Shown here one piece after another: positions 28,971 to 39,900 of a DNA stretch of 64,000 nt. A program made the position numbers and the translations under genes. Below the pieces are notes generated by a model, which saw only the letters and a program-made list of their open reading frames with translations, was not told the DNA's origin and searched no databases. The stretch comes from CAVVUC01 sp963751395 (GTDB lineage: Bacteria > Verrucomicrobiota > Verrucomicrobiia > Chthoniobacterales > Chthoniobacteraceae): positions 1,364,001-1,428,000 of the forward strand of contig CAVVUC010000002.1 in the NCBI GenBank assembly GCA_963751395.1. Reading direction: 5' to 3'. The first letter of the stretch is position 1. Every line of letters begins with the position of its first letter.

Positions 28971-31900
28971 AAACTATGCGCCTCCTGTTCTTCATCGTCG
29001 TATTCGGATTGCTTTGCGCGAGCCGCGCCCACGCTGCACCGCCCTCCGGTGCCGGCTGGGCGCTTGTTTGGAACGACGAGTTCGAAGGCACCACGATGGA
29101 CACCGCGAAGTGGCGGCACTGGCTGTTGGGGGCGCGGCGCGATGCGGTGAACTCTCCAAGCGCCGTCTCGGTCGGCGATGGGAAACTGGTCATCTCCACT
29201 TACACGAGCGGCGGCACCCATTACACGGGGATGATTTCCACGGAAAGCACCTACCCTTACACCTACGGTTACATCGAGGCGCGCATCAATTACGACAGCA
29301 ACCCCGGCATGTGGTCCGCGTTCTGGATGCAGTCGCCAACGATGGGAAACCCGATCGGTTCGCCCAACAGCGCAGGCACCGAGATCGACATCTGTGAACA
29401 CCGCAAGGTCGATGGCAGCGGCGTGGATCGGGATGGCAACATCGGCGGCGTGATCCACTGGGACGGCTATGGCACGGATCACAGGAGCTACGGCTACGAT
29501 TCGGGAAACCTCGGCCTTGGCACCGGCTATCACATCTACGGCATGGAGTGGACGCCCACCCAGCAGAAGTTCTACATCGACGGCGTCCTGCGCTGGACGA
29601 TCAATAATGCGACCACGTCCCCGGTTTCCCAGCGCAGCGAGTTTATCATCCTGAGCAGCGAAGTCGAGAATGGCGGCTGGTCGAGCACGGTTCCCGCCGG
29701 CGGTTACGGCTCGTTGGCAACCACGACGACGAAAATGGAAGTCGATTACGTTCGCGTTTACCGGCGCGCGGAAGCGGTGGTGAACGGTGACTTCGAAGGA
29801 AAACTCAGCCCCTTCGGCACCACAAACCAGGCTTCGTGGTCCTCGACGGGCGGCAACGCCGATCCGGCTTGCGCGAAGCTCGCGCCCACCACGTCGGCCG
29901 GAGCTTCCGTCCAGCAAACCGTCCGTGGCCTGCTGCCGGATACCGGTTACACATTGACCGCCTGGGGCAATGCCGGCGCCACCTCGCCCTCGCTCGCGAT
30001 CGGGGTGAACAGTTTCGGTGGATCGCAGGTTTCGCAGACGCTTACCTCGGGGTCTTACGCCCAAGCCAAAGTCCCGTTCACCACCGGCTCGACCAACCGC
30101 ACCGCCTCGGTCTTTGCCAAATCGAACAACTCCGGCTCCACCGCCTACGCCGATGATTTCTTCCTCCGCCGTCACGCAGCAGTCAATGATGGCCAAATCG
30201 AGAGCGGCAGCAGCGATGGCTGGACCAGCGTCTATGGCGGCGCGGTCATTTCCTCGGACGGCAACAACTACGGCGGGGAGTTCGCGTGGAAAATCCCGGC
30301 CAGCGGCTCCAGCGCGGGCATCGAGCAGGAAGTCGCCGGCCTCACTCCCAGCACCGCCTATCGCCTCACCGGCTGGACCACCAACGGCAATGCGGGCCTG
30401 ACATTCGGTGTGAAAAATCACGGTGCATCCCAGGTCACGAGCACTGTCACTTCTGGGACGTGGGCGCGCGGCACGGTGAATTTCACCACCGGGGCATCCA
30501 ACACCACCGCCACCATTTTCGCCTATCGCAGCAGCAGTGCGCAGACCAGCTACGCCGACTCCTTTTTCCTTTTCCAGCCGCTCGCTTCGCCGTGGACGAG
30601 CCAGGACGTGAGCGCCACGCCGCTCGACGGCACCGCTGGCCGGCTCGGCGGCAAGTTCGTGGTTCAAGCCTGCGGGGCAAATATCGGCAGCACCTCGGAT
30701 AAGATGCACTTCATCTATCAGACTGTCTCCGGCGACGCCACCATCACCGCCCGCATTCTGGGCGTGGACGCGACTGCTTATTACGCCAAGGCCGGAGTCA
30801 TGATTCGCGAATCGACGGCGGAAGGGGCTCGCAGCGCCTCGATCACATGGGGACCGGTCAACCAGCTTCTGGACTTCAGCTATCGCGCCAGCACCAACGG
30901 ATCGGCGGTAAGCGCCACCACCGAACGGGATTTTTCGATCTCGCCCTGGGTCCGCCTGACACGCCGGGGAAACGTCTTCACCGCCTACACCTCGCCCGAC
31001 GGCGCGGCATGGACCCGCGTGGGAACGCCGCAAACAATCAGCATGTCTGCCAGCGCCTTGATCGGCATCCCGGCCTGCTCGGGCGACACCGCCAGACTTG
31101 CCGAAGCCGCGCTCGACAACGTCATTGTCAGCGCGGCTGTGCCCGATGTGCTGATCACCTCGCCGGTCGAGGGCACCACCGTCTCTAACAATGGAGCGAG
31201 TCTCCGCCTCACAGCGACCATCACCGGCACCGGCACACCGGTCATCGCCTGGAGCAAAGTGAGCGGGCCGGGGACCGTCACCTTTGCCAACGCAGCGCTC
31301 GCCGACACCTCCACCACTTTTTCCGGGACCGGCACTTACATCATCCGCTGCTCTGCCACTTCCGCAGCAGGCACCGGGAGCGATGACAGCACCATTAACG
31401 TCTCGCCCGTGCCTGCCGCCGATCCAACGCTCGTGCTTCGGCTGAAACTCGACGAATCCTCCGGCACGGTGGCGGGAGACAGTTCCGGCAGCGGCAACAA
31501 CGGCACCGTCAACGGCGGTCTCGCCTGGCAGCCGAGCGGCGGCAAACTCACCGGCGCGGCTTTGTTCAACGGCACGGATTCCTATATCGCCGTGCCGGAC
31601 AACAGCTCGTTGGACAACACCGCCGCCTTCACCCTCTCCTATTGGTTCTACGCCAACAACCTCGGCAACAACACCGGACTCGTCGCCAAACGCGTCGGCC
31701 CGAGCGACAACAACTCCTACGGCACTTTCCTCGGACTCGACGGCAAACTGTCTGTCGATGTGAACTCATCGAACGACCGCTTCACCAGCAACACCACCTT
31801 CAACAGCGGCACCTGGTATCACATCGCCCTCGTCTTCAACGGCAGCCTGGCCGTTGACCAGCGCGTAAAACTCTACGTGAACGGCGTGCTCGACACGACG

Positions 31901-33910
31901 CAGAACGAGACCAGCACGTCCATTCCGAATTACACCTCCGCGCTCCACATTGGCACGCTCCTGCCAGGCAGCCCGGTCTTCGACGGCCTCATCGACGATG
32001 TCCGCTTCCACCGCCGCGCGCTGAGCGCTTCGGAAATCGCCGCCATCAAGAACGAGACCGGCACCTTCGCCCCCACCGTTTCCACCGGCCCGGCACCCGC
32101 CGCCATCGCCAACACCCCGGCCACCCTCAACGGCTCCGTCTCCGCCGGGGCCGGCCCCGCGCCCAGCGCCGCCTGGACCAAAGTCAGCGGCCCCGGCAAT
32201 GTCGTCTTCGCCAACGCCGCCTCGCCCGCCACCACCGTCACCTTCGACCAGCCCGGCACCTACGTCCTGCGCCTCACCGCCTCCAATGCCAACGGGCAGA
32301 CCTTCGCCGAGTTCTCCGATACGGTGTTTCCCGAAACCCTGCCGCTCCCCGAACTCACGATCACCAATCCGCCGGCACCGGTCTCCCTAAATAACGCTTC
32401 CCACGCGCTGCGCATCACTGCCAGCGTCAATGCCTTCGAAGTCCCCGGCACGCCCGCCTATGCATGGACCCAGATCAGCGGCCCCGGCGCCGCCACCTTC
32501 GCCGATCCCACCGTCGCAGACACCACCGCCTCGTTCTCCGCTCCTGGAAACTATGTCATCCGCTGCACCGTCACCAACGCCGGCGGCAGCGACACGGCGG
32601 AAACCGGCGTCACCGTCGCATCCTCGCCCACGATCAGTCTCCGCCAGGGTGAGAACGGCTACGCCCACACCGCCACCTTCCTCCGCGCGGACTCCCCTGC
32701 CTGGAACTCCGGTGCGCGCGACCAGATGCTCGCCGGGAAAAAAACCGGCGGCTACTCCTTCCGCCCGGTCTTTTCGTTTCCTCTAACCGGCATCCCCGCC
32801 AACGCCACCCTCAGCAGCATTTCACTCGACCTGTGGACTGATACCGCCGGGGTCGGCTCCGTCGGCACACTCGAACTCCGAGAACTCACCGCCACCCCCG
32901 TCGAAGGCACCGGCTCCAGCAGCACGGATGCCGCCAATGGCGCTGGCACCGGAGCCACCTGGACCAACCGCACGCAAACCACCGCCTGGACCACAGCCGG
33001 CGGTGATTTCAACGCCACGATTCTTTCCTCCGTGCCCGGATTCTCCGGCACAGCCACCAACACCCAAAAAACCTTCCCCTCCACCAGCTCATTCCTCTCC
33101 ATCGGTCAAACCGCTCTAACCGCAGGGCAGCCGCTCAACCTGCTGCTGATCTCGCCCATTTCCGAAAGCGGCGCGAACGACATTTACACCCGGCTGACCT
33201 CGGACGACAGCACGCTCACCGCCCAGCGCCCGCGCCTCACCCTCACATGGAGCGCCAGCCCCGCGCCGGTCATCAATCCCGGCCCCGCGCCCGGCGCGAT
33301 CGCCGGCGAACCCGCCTCCCTGACTGGCTCCGTCACCGGCGCGACTTCCACCACCTGGTCTCTTGTCTCCGGCCCCGGCTCCGCGACTTTCGGAAACGCC
33401 GATCAACCGGCGACGACCGTCACCTTCAACGCTCCCGGCGCTTACGTGCTGCAACTCTCCGGCTCCAGCGTGAACGGCGAAACCAGCCGCACGCTCGCCG
33501 TCACCGTCCTCTTGAATCTCGACAACTGGCGGCAGACATATTTTGGCACCACGCTCAACTCCGGCACCGCCGCCGACACCTTCGACGCGAACGGCGACGG
33601 CGAACTGAACCTCATGGAATTCGCCACCGCGCAAAACCCGAACGCTGCAACGCTTGCCACGCCGACACTCGTGAAAAACGGCGCCACGCTGGAATTCACC
33701 TACACCCGCAGCCTCGCTGCGATGGGCGACGGCGTGACGTTCACCGTCGAATACAGCGACACGCTCGCCACGGGGAGCTGGAGCAGCAGCGGCATCGAAC
33801 AAAACCAGACGGTGACCTTTGACGACGGCATCACGCAGACGCTGAGAGTCGCCGTGCCTGCGGGAGACGGCCCGAACCGCTTCGTTCGATTGAAAGTCGT
33901 CCTGCTCTGA
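28967..33910 (+). CDS. Secreted GH16 beta-glucanase/galactanase-type hydrolase with LamG, Ig-like and DNRLRE modules
   Basis: The ATG sits in an ATGA overlap. The signal peptide is MKTMRLLFFIVVFGLLCASRAHA. Residues ~30-266 are a complete GH16 jelly-roll: LVWNDEFEG near the start, YGYIEARI, MWSAFWM, and the catalytic signature EIDICE with nucleophile E139, D141 and acid/base E144. Ahead of the LamG lie two repeated carbohydrate-binding-like beta-sandwiches (~268-403, ~404-545, each with AYADDFF or SYADSFF) and a DUF1349-like domain (~546-720, AKAGVMIRES). Then come an Ig-like domain, LamG (~822-1020), two Ig-like domains, DNRLRE (~1222-1425), another Ig-like domain and the shared C-terminal module (DANGDGELNLMEFATA to RFVRLKVVLL). 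GH16 members hydrolyse laminarin, agar, carrageenan, porphyran or mixed-linkage glucan; the subfamily was not resolved by eye. Confidence 0.88.
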   Translation: MKTMRLLFFIVVFGLLCASRAHAAPPSGAGWALVWNDEFEGTTMDTAKWRHWLLGARRDAVNSPSAVSVGDGKLVISTYTSGGTHYTGMISTESTYPYTYGYIEARINYDSNPGMWSAFWMQSPTMGNPIGSPNSAGTEIDICEHRKVDGSGVDRDGNIGGVIHWDGYGTDHRSYGYDSGNLGLGTGYHIYGMEWTPTQQKFYIDGVLRWTINNATTSPVSQRSEFIILSSEVENGGWSSTVPAGGYGSLATTTTKMEVDYVRVYRRAEAVVNGDFEGKLSPFGTTNQASWSSTGGNADPACAKLAPTTSAGASVQQTVRGLLPDTGYTLTAWGNAGATSPSLAIGVNSFGGSQVSQTLTSGSYAQAKVPFTTGSTNRTASVFAKSNNSGSTAYADDFFLRRHAAVNDGQIESGSSDGWTSVYGGAVISSDGNNYGGEFAWKIPASGSSAGIEQEVAGLTPSTAYRLTGWTTNGNAGLTFGVKNHGASQVTSTVTSGTWARGTVNFTTGASNTTATIFAYRSSSAQTSYADSFFLFQPLASPWTSQDVSATPLDGTAGRLGGKFVVQACGANIGSTSDKMHFIYQTVSGDATITARILGVDATAYYAKAGVMIRESTAEGARSASITWGPVNQLLDFSYRASTNGSAVSATTERDFSISPWVRLTRRGNVFTAYTSPDGAAWTRVGTPQTISMSASALIGIPACSGDTARLAEAALDNVIVSAAVPDVLITSPVEGTTVSNNGASLRLTATITGTGTPVIAWSKVSGPGTVTFANAALADTSTTFSGTGTYIIRCSATSAAGTGSDDSTINVSPVPAADPTLVLRLKLDESSGTVAGDSSGSGNNGTVNGGLAWQPSGGKLTGAALFNGTDSYIAVPDNSSLDNTAAFTLSYWFYANNLGNNTGLVAKRVGPSDNNSYGTFLGLDGKLSVDVNSSNDRFTSNTTFNSGTWYHIALVFNGSLAVDQRVKLYVNGVLDTTQNETSTSIPNYTSALHIGTLLPGSPVFDGLIDDVRFHRRALSASEIAAIKNETGTFAPTVSTGPAPAAIANTPATLNGSVSAGAGPAPSAAWTKVSGPGNVVFANAASPATTVTFDQPGTYVLRLTASNANGQTFAEFSDTVFPETLPLPELTITNPPAPVSLNNASHALRITASVNAFEVPGTPAYAWTQISGPGAATFADPTVADTTASFSAPGNYVIRCTVTNAGGSDTAETGVTVASSPTISLRQGENGYAHTATFLRADSPAWNSGARDQMLAGKKTGGYSFRPVFSFPLTGIPANATLSSISLDLWTDTAGVGSVGTLELRELTATPVEGTGSSSTDAANGAGTGATWTNRTQTTAWTTAGGDFNATILSSVPGFSGTATNTQKTFPSTSSFLSIGQTALTAGQPLNLLLISPISESGANDIYTRLTSDDSTLTAQRPRLTLTWSASPAPVINPGPAPGAIAGEPASLTGSVTGATSTTWSLVSGPGSATFGNADQPATTVTFNAPGAYVLQLSGSSVNGETSRTLAVTVLLNLDNWRQTYFGTTLNSGTAADTFDANGDGELNLMEFATAQNPNAATLATPTLVKNGATLEFTYTRSLAAMGDGVTFTVEYSDTLATGSWSSSGIEQNQTVTFDDGITQTLRVAVPAGDGPNRFVRLKVVLL

Positions 33911-33972
33911 AATGCTTCATAACCCGATCGCCCGCCTTTACGAATCCGATAAACCTTAACCCGCCAATCCAA

Positions 33973-36900
33973 ATGAAATTCACCCGCCTCGCCATTGCCT
34001 TGATCACCGCCCTTGCCTCGGTCGCCTCCGCCCAGACCGGCACCGGTCTCACCGGCAAATACTATGACGTCAGCACGTTTGCGACGCTTGTCACCACGCG
34101 CACGGACGCGACGGTGAACTTCGACTGGGGCACGGCCATTCCATCGGGCACGACGATCACCGACGCCGACTATTTCTCGGTCGTCTGGACCGGCCAGATC
34201 GAGCCGGAGTTCACGGAGCCATACACGTTTTACGTCACCGCCGACGACTCCGCGACGCTTTGGATAAATGATCAGGCGGTCTGCCATCGGAGTTTCGCGC
34301 AGGGCAGCACGCCAATCACCGGCCAGATCAAGCTGGAGGCGGGGAAAAAGGTGAACATCCGCCTCGAATATGTTGAGCTGACCGGCACCGCCTCGGTGAA
34401 GCTCGAATGGGCCAGCGCCTCGCGTCCGCGCGAGGTGATTCCGACCGCGCGGCTTTATCCGACGCGCATCGCGAAGGCCGGCGGCTCGCTTTTGAAAGAG
34501 AACTGGCTCAGCATTACGGGCACGGCAATCTCGGCGCTGACTGGAACTGGCAATGCGGCCTACCCGAACAAACCCAGCGGCCGCGAATTCATCACAAGCT
34601 TCGAGTGCCTCGTGCAGAACTGGGCGGACAGCTACGGGGCGCGCGTCACCGGCTACATCGTGCCGCAGGTGACGGGCACCTACACGTTCGCGGCGAGCGG
34701 CGACGACACGGTCGAGCTTTGGCTGAGCACCGACTCTGACCCGGCGCACAAGGCGAAAATCGCGAGCGTCTCCGCGCCGACGGCGTTCCGTCAGTGGGAC
34801 GCGAATCCCGCCACGCAACAATCCGCGCCGCGCACGCTCGTGCAGGGCCAGCGCTATTACGTCGAGCTTTTGCACAAGGAAAACACGGGCACCGATCACT
34901 GGAGCGTCGGTTGGAAAAAGCCGGGCGACACCGCGTTCTCGGTTATTCCCGGCGACTGCCTGATGCAGGCCGGCCTCGACATTGCGCAGCCTGCCCAGGC
35001 AAGCATCTGCAACACGATCGCGACCGGGCATCCGCGCCTTTACGCGACGGACGAGGGCTTTGCCCGGCTCCGCGCCATCTGGCAGAGCGGGACGACGAGC
35101 ATTCCAAAAACGTGGGCCGACGCCATCATCGCACAAGCCGACGCAGTCATACCAACCGCGCCGGTGGCTTATCCGCTGAACGTCGATACCGCGCGGGTGG
35201 TGATGAACAACATGTACAAACTCGGACTCGCGTGGCAGTTGACCAACGACTCCCAATATCCGGAGCGCGCCTATACGGAGCTTGCCGCCGTCGGCGCGTT
35301 TGCCGATTGGTTCCCCGACAGCCGCACCTTCCTGGTCACCTCCGAAACCACGCACGGCTTCGCGATCGCGTACGACTGGATGTATTCCTACTGGACCCAG
35401 TCCCGCCGTGACACGATCCGCAACGCGATGATCAACAAGGGGCTCAACGTCGCCCTCAGTTCCTACAAGTCCAACTTCTGGGCGCTTCGCAGCAACTGCA
35501 CCTCGGGCAACTGGTCGATCGTTTGCAACAGCGGCATCGCCACCGGGGCGCTGGCCGTGGGCATCGAGAGCGAGACGCTTTGCGAGGACATCCTCACGCG
35601 GGGGATGAATTCCCTGCGCTCGAATCTCGTGCGCTTCACCACCGACCAGGGCGCGCTGCACGAAGGCCCGAACTATCTCGAATACGCCCAGCGATATGCC
35701 GTGCGCGGCCTCGCCGGACTCGAATGGGCGCTCGGCAGCGACTTCGGCCTGAGCGCGATCCAGGGCATCTCGGAGAGCGCGTTCTGTCCGATGTACACTG
35801 CCGGGCCGTCGAACGTCACCTTCTGCGCGAGCGACGATGGCGAGAGTTCCCCGCGACGCGGCTGGCTCTGGCCGTGGTCCGCGCGCCGATTCAACCAGCC
35901 GATCCACAACGCGTGGAACGCCGCCAACGCCAGCCCGATCGCTCTCGACGCTTTGTGGTACGCCGACGGCGGCCTCACTCCCGCCACCGCCGGATCGCAG
36001 CCCGATCTCGCGTGCAAAGGCGAGAGCGGCACCGCGTTCAAGCCGCAGGAATACGTCGCGATGCGCGGCTCGTGGAAGGATTCCCGCACGACGTTTGTCG
36101 CAGCCAAGGCCGGTGAAATCATCACCTCGCACGGGCACTATGACGCGGGAACTTTCGCCCTCGACGCGCTCGGAAAACGCTGGTTCCGCGATCTCGGCAA
36201 GGAGCTTTACTCGATCTCCGCCGCGCGCGAAGACCTCTACCGTTACCGCACCGAGGGGCACAACACCCTCGTGATCGATCCGGGCACCGGCCCGGGGAAC
36301 CTGAGCGTGGTGAACTGCCCGATGGTGGATTATCAGGCGAAGGCCGGCGGCGCGGGAGCGTTCGCGATTTACAACCTGACTGCCGCGCACAGCGGAGTGA
36401 CGCGCGTCTGGCGCGGATTCCGGCTCATCGGCAACCGCAGCGAAGTTCTGGTGCAGGACGAAATTCAGGCATCGACCGGAAAGACCGTGTGGTGGTTTGC
36501 GCACTACGCCAGCCCGTCCGTCGTGGCAACGCTTGGCCCGGATGGCACGTCGGTGATGCTGACGCAGGGCGCGGAACGGCTCTGGTGCAAGATCGTGAGC
36601 GGCGGCGGCACTTTTCAAATCATGAATGCCGCGCCGCTGCCGACCTCACCGAACCCGGCGGCGCAGACGGTGAACTCGGGTTACAAAAAAATCGCGATCA
36701 ACCTCGCCAACGTCACGAACACGACACTCGCAGTCTGGTTCGTGCCGCTCGAAACCGGCGAGCCAACGCCGACGATCCTGCCAGCAATCACAGCGCTCAA
36801 CACCTGGCAGATCGACACGGCGAATTATCCGCCGACCGCCGGCAACGGCACGGTCACAAGCGTCAACAACAACCCGGTGGACATCGACCTCTCGACGCTC

Positions 36901-39900
36901 GCCGAGGACGACAACACCCCCGTGTCCGCGCTCACCTACGCCGTCTCGAACGCGCAGGGCGGGTCCGTGGTTCTCGACGGACGCACCGCGCGGTTCACGC
37001 CGACACCGGGCGCGAGCGGGTTCGCGGGCTTTAACTTCACCGCGACCGATTCGGGCGCACTCACGAGCAACGCGGGCACGATCACCGTCGGCGGGTCGCC
37101 GATCGTTTACACGTGGAACTCGCTCACGAGCGGGAACTGGAGCACCGCAGCCAACTGGGTCTCGACCACGCCGGTCGCGAGCTATCGCGGCGGGGACGTG
37201 CGGTTCCTCAGCGGACAAAGCGTGGCCGGCACGATCACCGCAACGAATGACATCGCCGGCACCATGCAGATGAACAGCCTGTCGCTAAACGGCAGCCTCG
37301 TAAGCGGCAGCAGCGCGACGGTGAACCTGGGCGGCAACGCCATCCAGCTCGTGGCGAACGGTCTCACGCTCCCCACCATGGCGCTCAGCGGCCCGGCCAG
37401 CGGATTCACCTACAACGTCAACAACAACATCCAACTCGCCGCCAACACCACCTTCAACGGAGCGAACTCGGGCCGTGTGAATTTCAACGGCGTCCTCTCC
37501 GGCTCCGGCGGGTTCACGCGCACCGGCAGCTACAGCACGCTCGTTTTCACCGCGAACAACACCTATGCCGGCCCGACCACGATCAGCGCGGGCGGCGCGC
37601 AGCTCGGCAGCAGCGGCACCGCCGGCAGCTTCGGTCCGGGCGACGTGTCGCTCAATGCTCCGCTGACCATCTCGCGCAGCAACGCCTGGACGTTCGCCAA
37701 TGACATCGGCGGCAGCGGTTCGATCACCCATGCCGGCACCGGCACGACCACGTTGAGCGGCAACAACTCGTTCACTGGAAGCGTCACCGTGAACGCGGGG
37801 ATACTCAAGATCACCAACTCCGACGCGCTCGGCACCGGGCCGAAGGGTTTCTACATGACGGGCACAAACCGGGTGCTGCAACTCTCCGGCGGCGTCACTC
37901 TCAGCCCGGACATCACGCTCACCGTTTCCACGAACTCCGGCGACGGCAGCGGGATCAGCAGCGTCGATGGAAACAACCGGATCGAAGGCGCGATCAATAT
38001 CAGCACCGGCAATCCCGCGCTGAACATTTCGAGCGCCAACGGAACTCTGACCGTCTCGGGAAGCATCACATTGGTGACAACGAGCAGAACCCTGTATCTG
38101 GGCGGCTCCTCAACGGGGGCGAACACCATCAGCGGCGTCATCGGCGAAAGCGGCACGAGTGCGCTTCTGGTTGTTAAACAAGGTGCCGGCACCTGGATCT
38201 TGACCGGATCAAACACCTACACCGGCACCACTTCGGTGAATGCCGGCACGCTCGTCGTCACCAACGGCATCGCGAGTCCGGCGGCGCTGACCGTTGCCAG
38301 CAGCGCGAAGCTGGTCGCGTCGGGCGGCATTGCTTCGCCGATTACGGTGAGCGGCACGTTCGCGCCGGGCGTGGTCGCCTGCGGCGGCACGCTTTCATTC
38401 ACCGGCACCAGCAGGCTGCAATGGGAGATGACCGGCAACAACGCGGGCACGGCGGACCGGGTGGACGGCACAACGGTCAACGTGACCGGCGTCGCGAAGA
38501 TGGACGTGCTGTTCAACAGCCCGGGCAGCACCGCCAACTTCCGCCACAGTTTCTGGCGCAGCGCGCGAACCATCCCGGTGATCGCGGCCCCGGCGGTCAG
38601 CGGCACGTTTACGCTGAACAACGTGAGCGCCGACAGCGCCGGCAATCCCCTGGCGACCTACGGCGGCTTCGCGCTCCAGCAGAGCGGCACCGGCGTGAAC
38701 CTTGTCTGGACGCCGATTCCCGGCTTCCCCGTGATCGACGACCCGACGTTCACGCTGACTTCGCCATCCGGCAGTTTCGTTTCCATCCGGGACACCATGA
38801 CGGGGCTGCGGCTCAATGGTGTGGTCACTGGAGGAACCGGCACGGCGGTCGCGTGGACGAAGGTTTCCGGGCCGGGCACGGTGACGTTTGAAAACGCCTC
38901 CGCCGCCAACACGAGCACGTGGTATTCCGCCGACGGCACCTACGTTTTGCGCTGCACGGTCACGAATGAAGTCGGCACGACGAGCACGGACATCACCGTG
39001 AAAGTCAACCCGGTGAGCGGCGTCGCGCTGCGTCACGACGTGGACGGGCTCTCACATCCCGCCACATTCGTGCGCGCCGATACTCCCACATGGAACTCGG
39101 GCACTCGCGACCAGGTGCTCGTCGGCAACAGCGACAAATTCCGCGCGCTGCTTTCATTCGACCTCAGCACGGTCGATACCTCGCTCGGCATCGAGAGCGT
39201 GACGCTCGACGTATGGACATCTTGGGAAGCCGGTACCGGAACCGTCGGCGCGCTCGATTTGCACAGGCTGACGACCGGCTTTGATGAAGGCACCGGCAAC
39301 GGCATTTCTTCAGGCAACGGAACGGGAACCGGCGCGGACTGGAACACTTTCGACGGCACGAATTCCTGGAGCGCCGCCGGCGGTGATTACAACGCGGCCG
39401 TGCTCTCGACGATCGCCGGGTTCAACTCCACGACAACGAGGGTCCAGCGGCGGTTCAATTCGACCGCGGCCCTGGTCGCCGCAACAGCCAGCGTCGCCGG
39501 TTCCTACGAGACGCTGGATTTGCTGATCAGTTCGACCACGAGCGGGGCGAGTGTTTTCACGCGGCTCGGCTCCAACGAGGACACGCTCGCTTATCGTCCG
39601 CTGCTCACGATCAACTACGCGCTGAACCTCGCGCCGACGATCGACGCCGGTGTTGCACCAGCGGCGACGAGCGCGATCGCAGCGGCGCTGTCGGGCACGG
39701 CGACATCGGCGACCGGCACTTTGTGGAGCAAGGTCGGCGGCCCCGGCACGGTGAGTTTCGCAAAAGCCGCGCAGACCGTGACGAGCGCCACGTTCAGCCA
39801 GGCCGGAACGTATGTGCTGCGGCTCAGCGGCAGCAACAGCTACGGCGAAACGTCGCGCGATCTCACCGTCAACGTCGCCGCGAACCAAGGCGTATTCGCC

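Noticed and set aside
28817..31033. 738-residue minus-strand open frame over the GH16 gene
   Set aside because: It lies opposite catalytic GH16 codons, with composition typical of a shadow frame and no recognisable motif.
33700..36618. 972-residue open frame on the minus strand across the GH16/heparinase-like boundary
   Set aside because: It is antisense to two well-supported genes, is Arg/Gly/Ala-rich without domain motifs or signal peptide, and is a GC-rich mirror frame.
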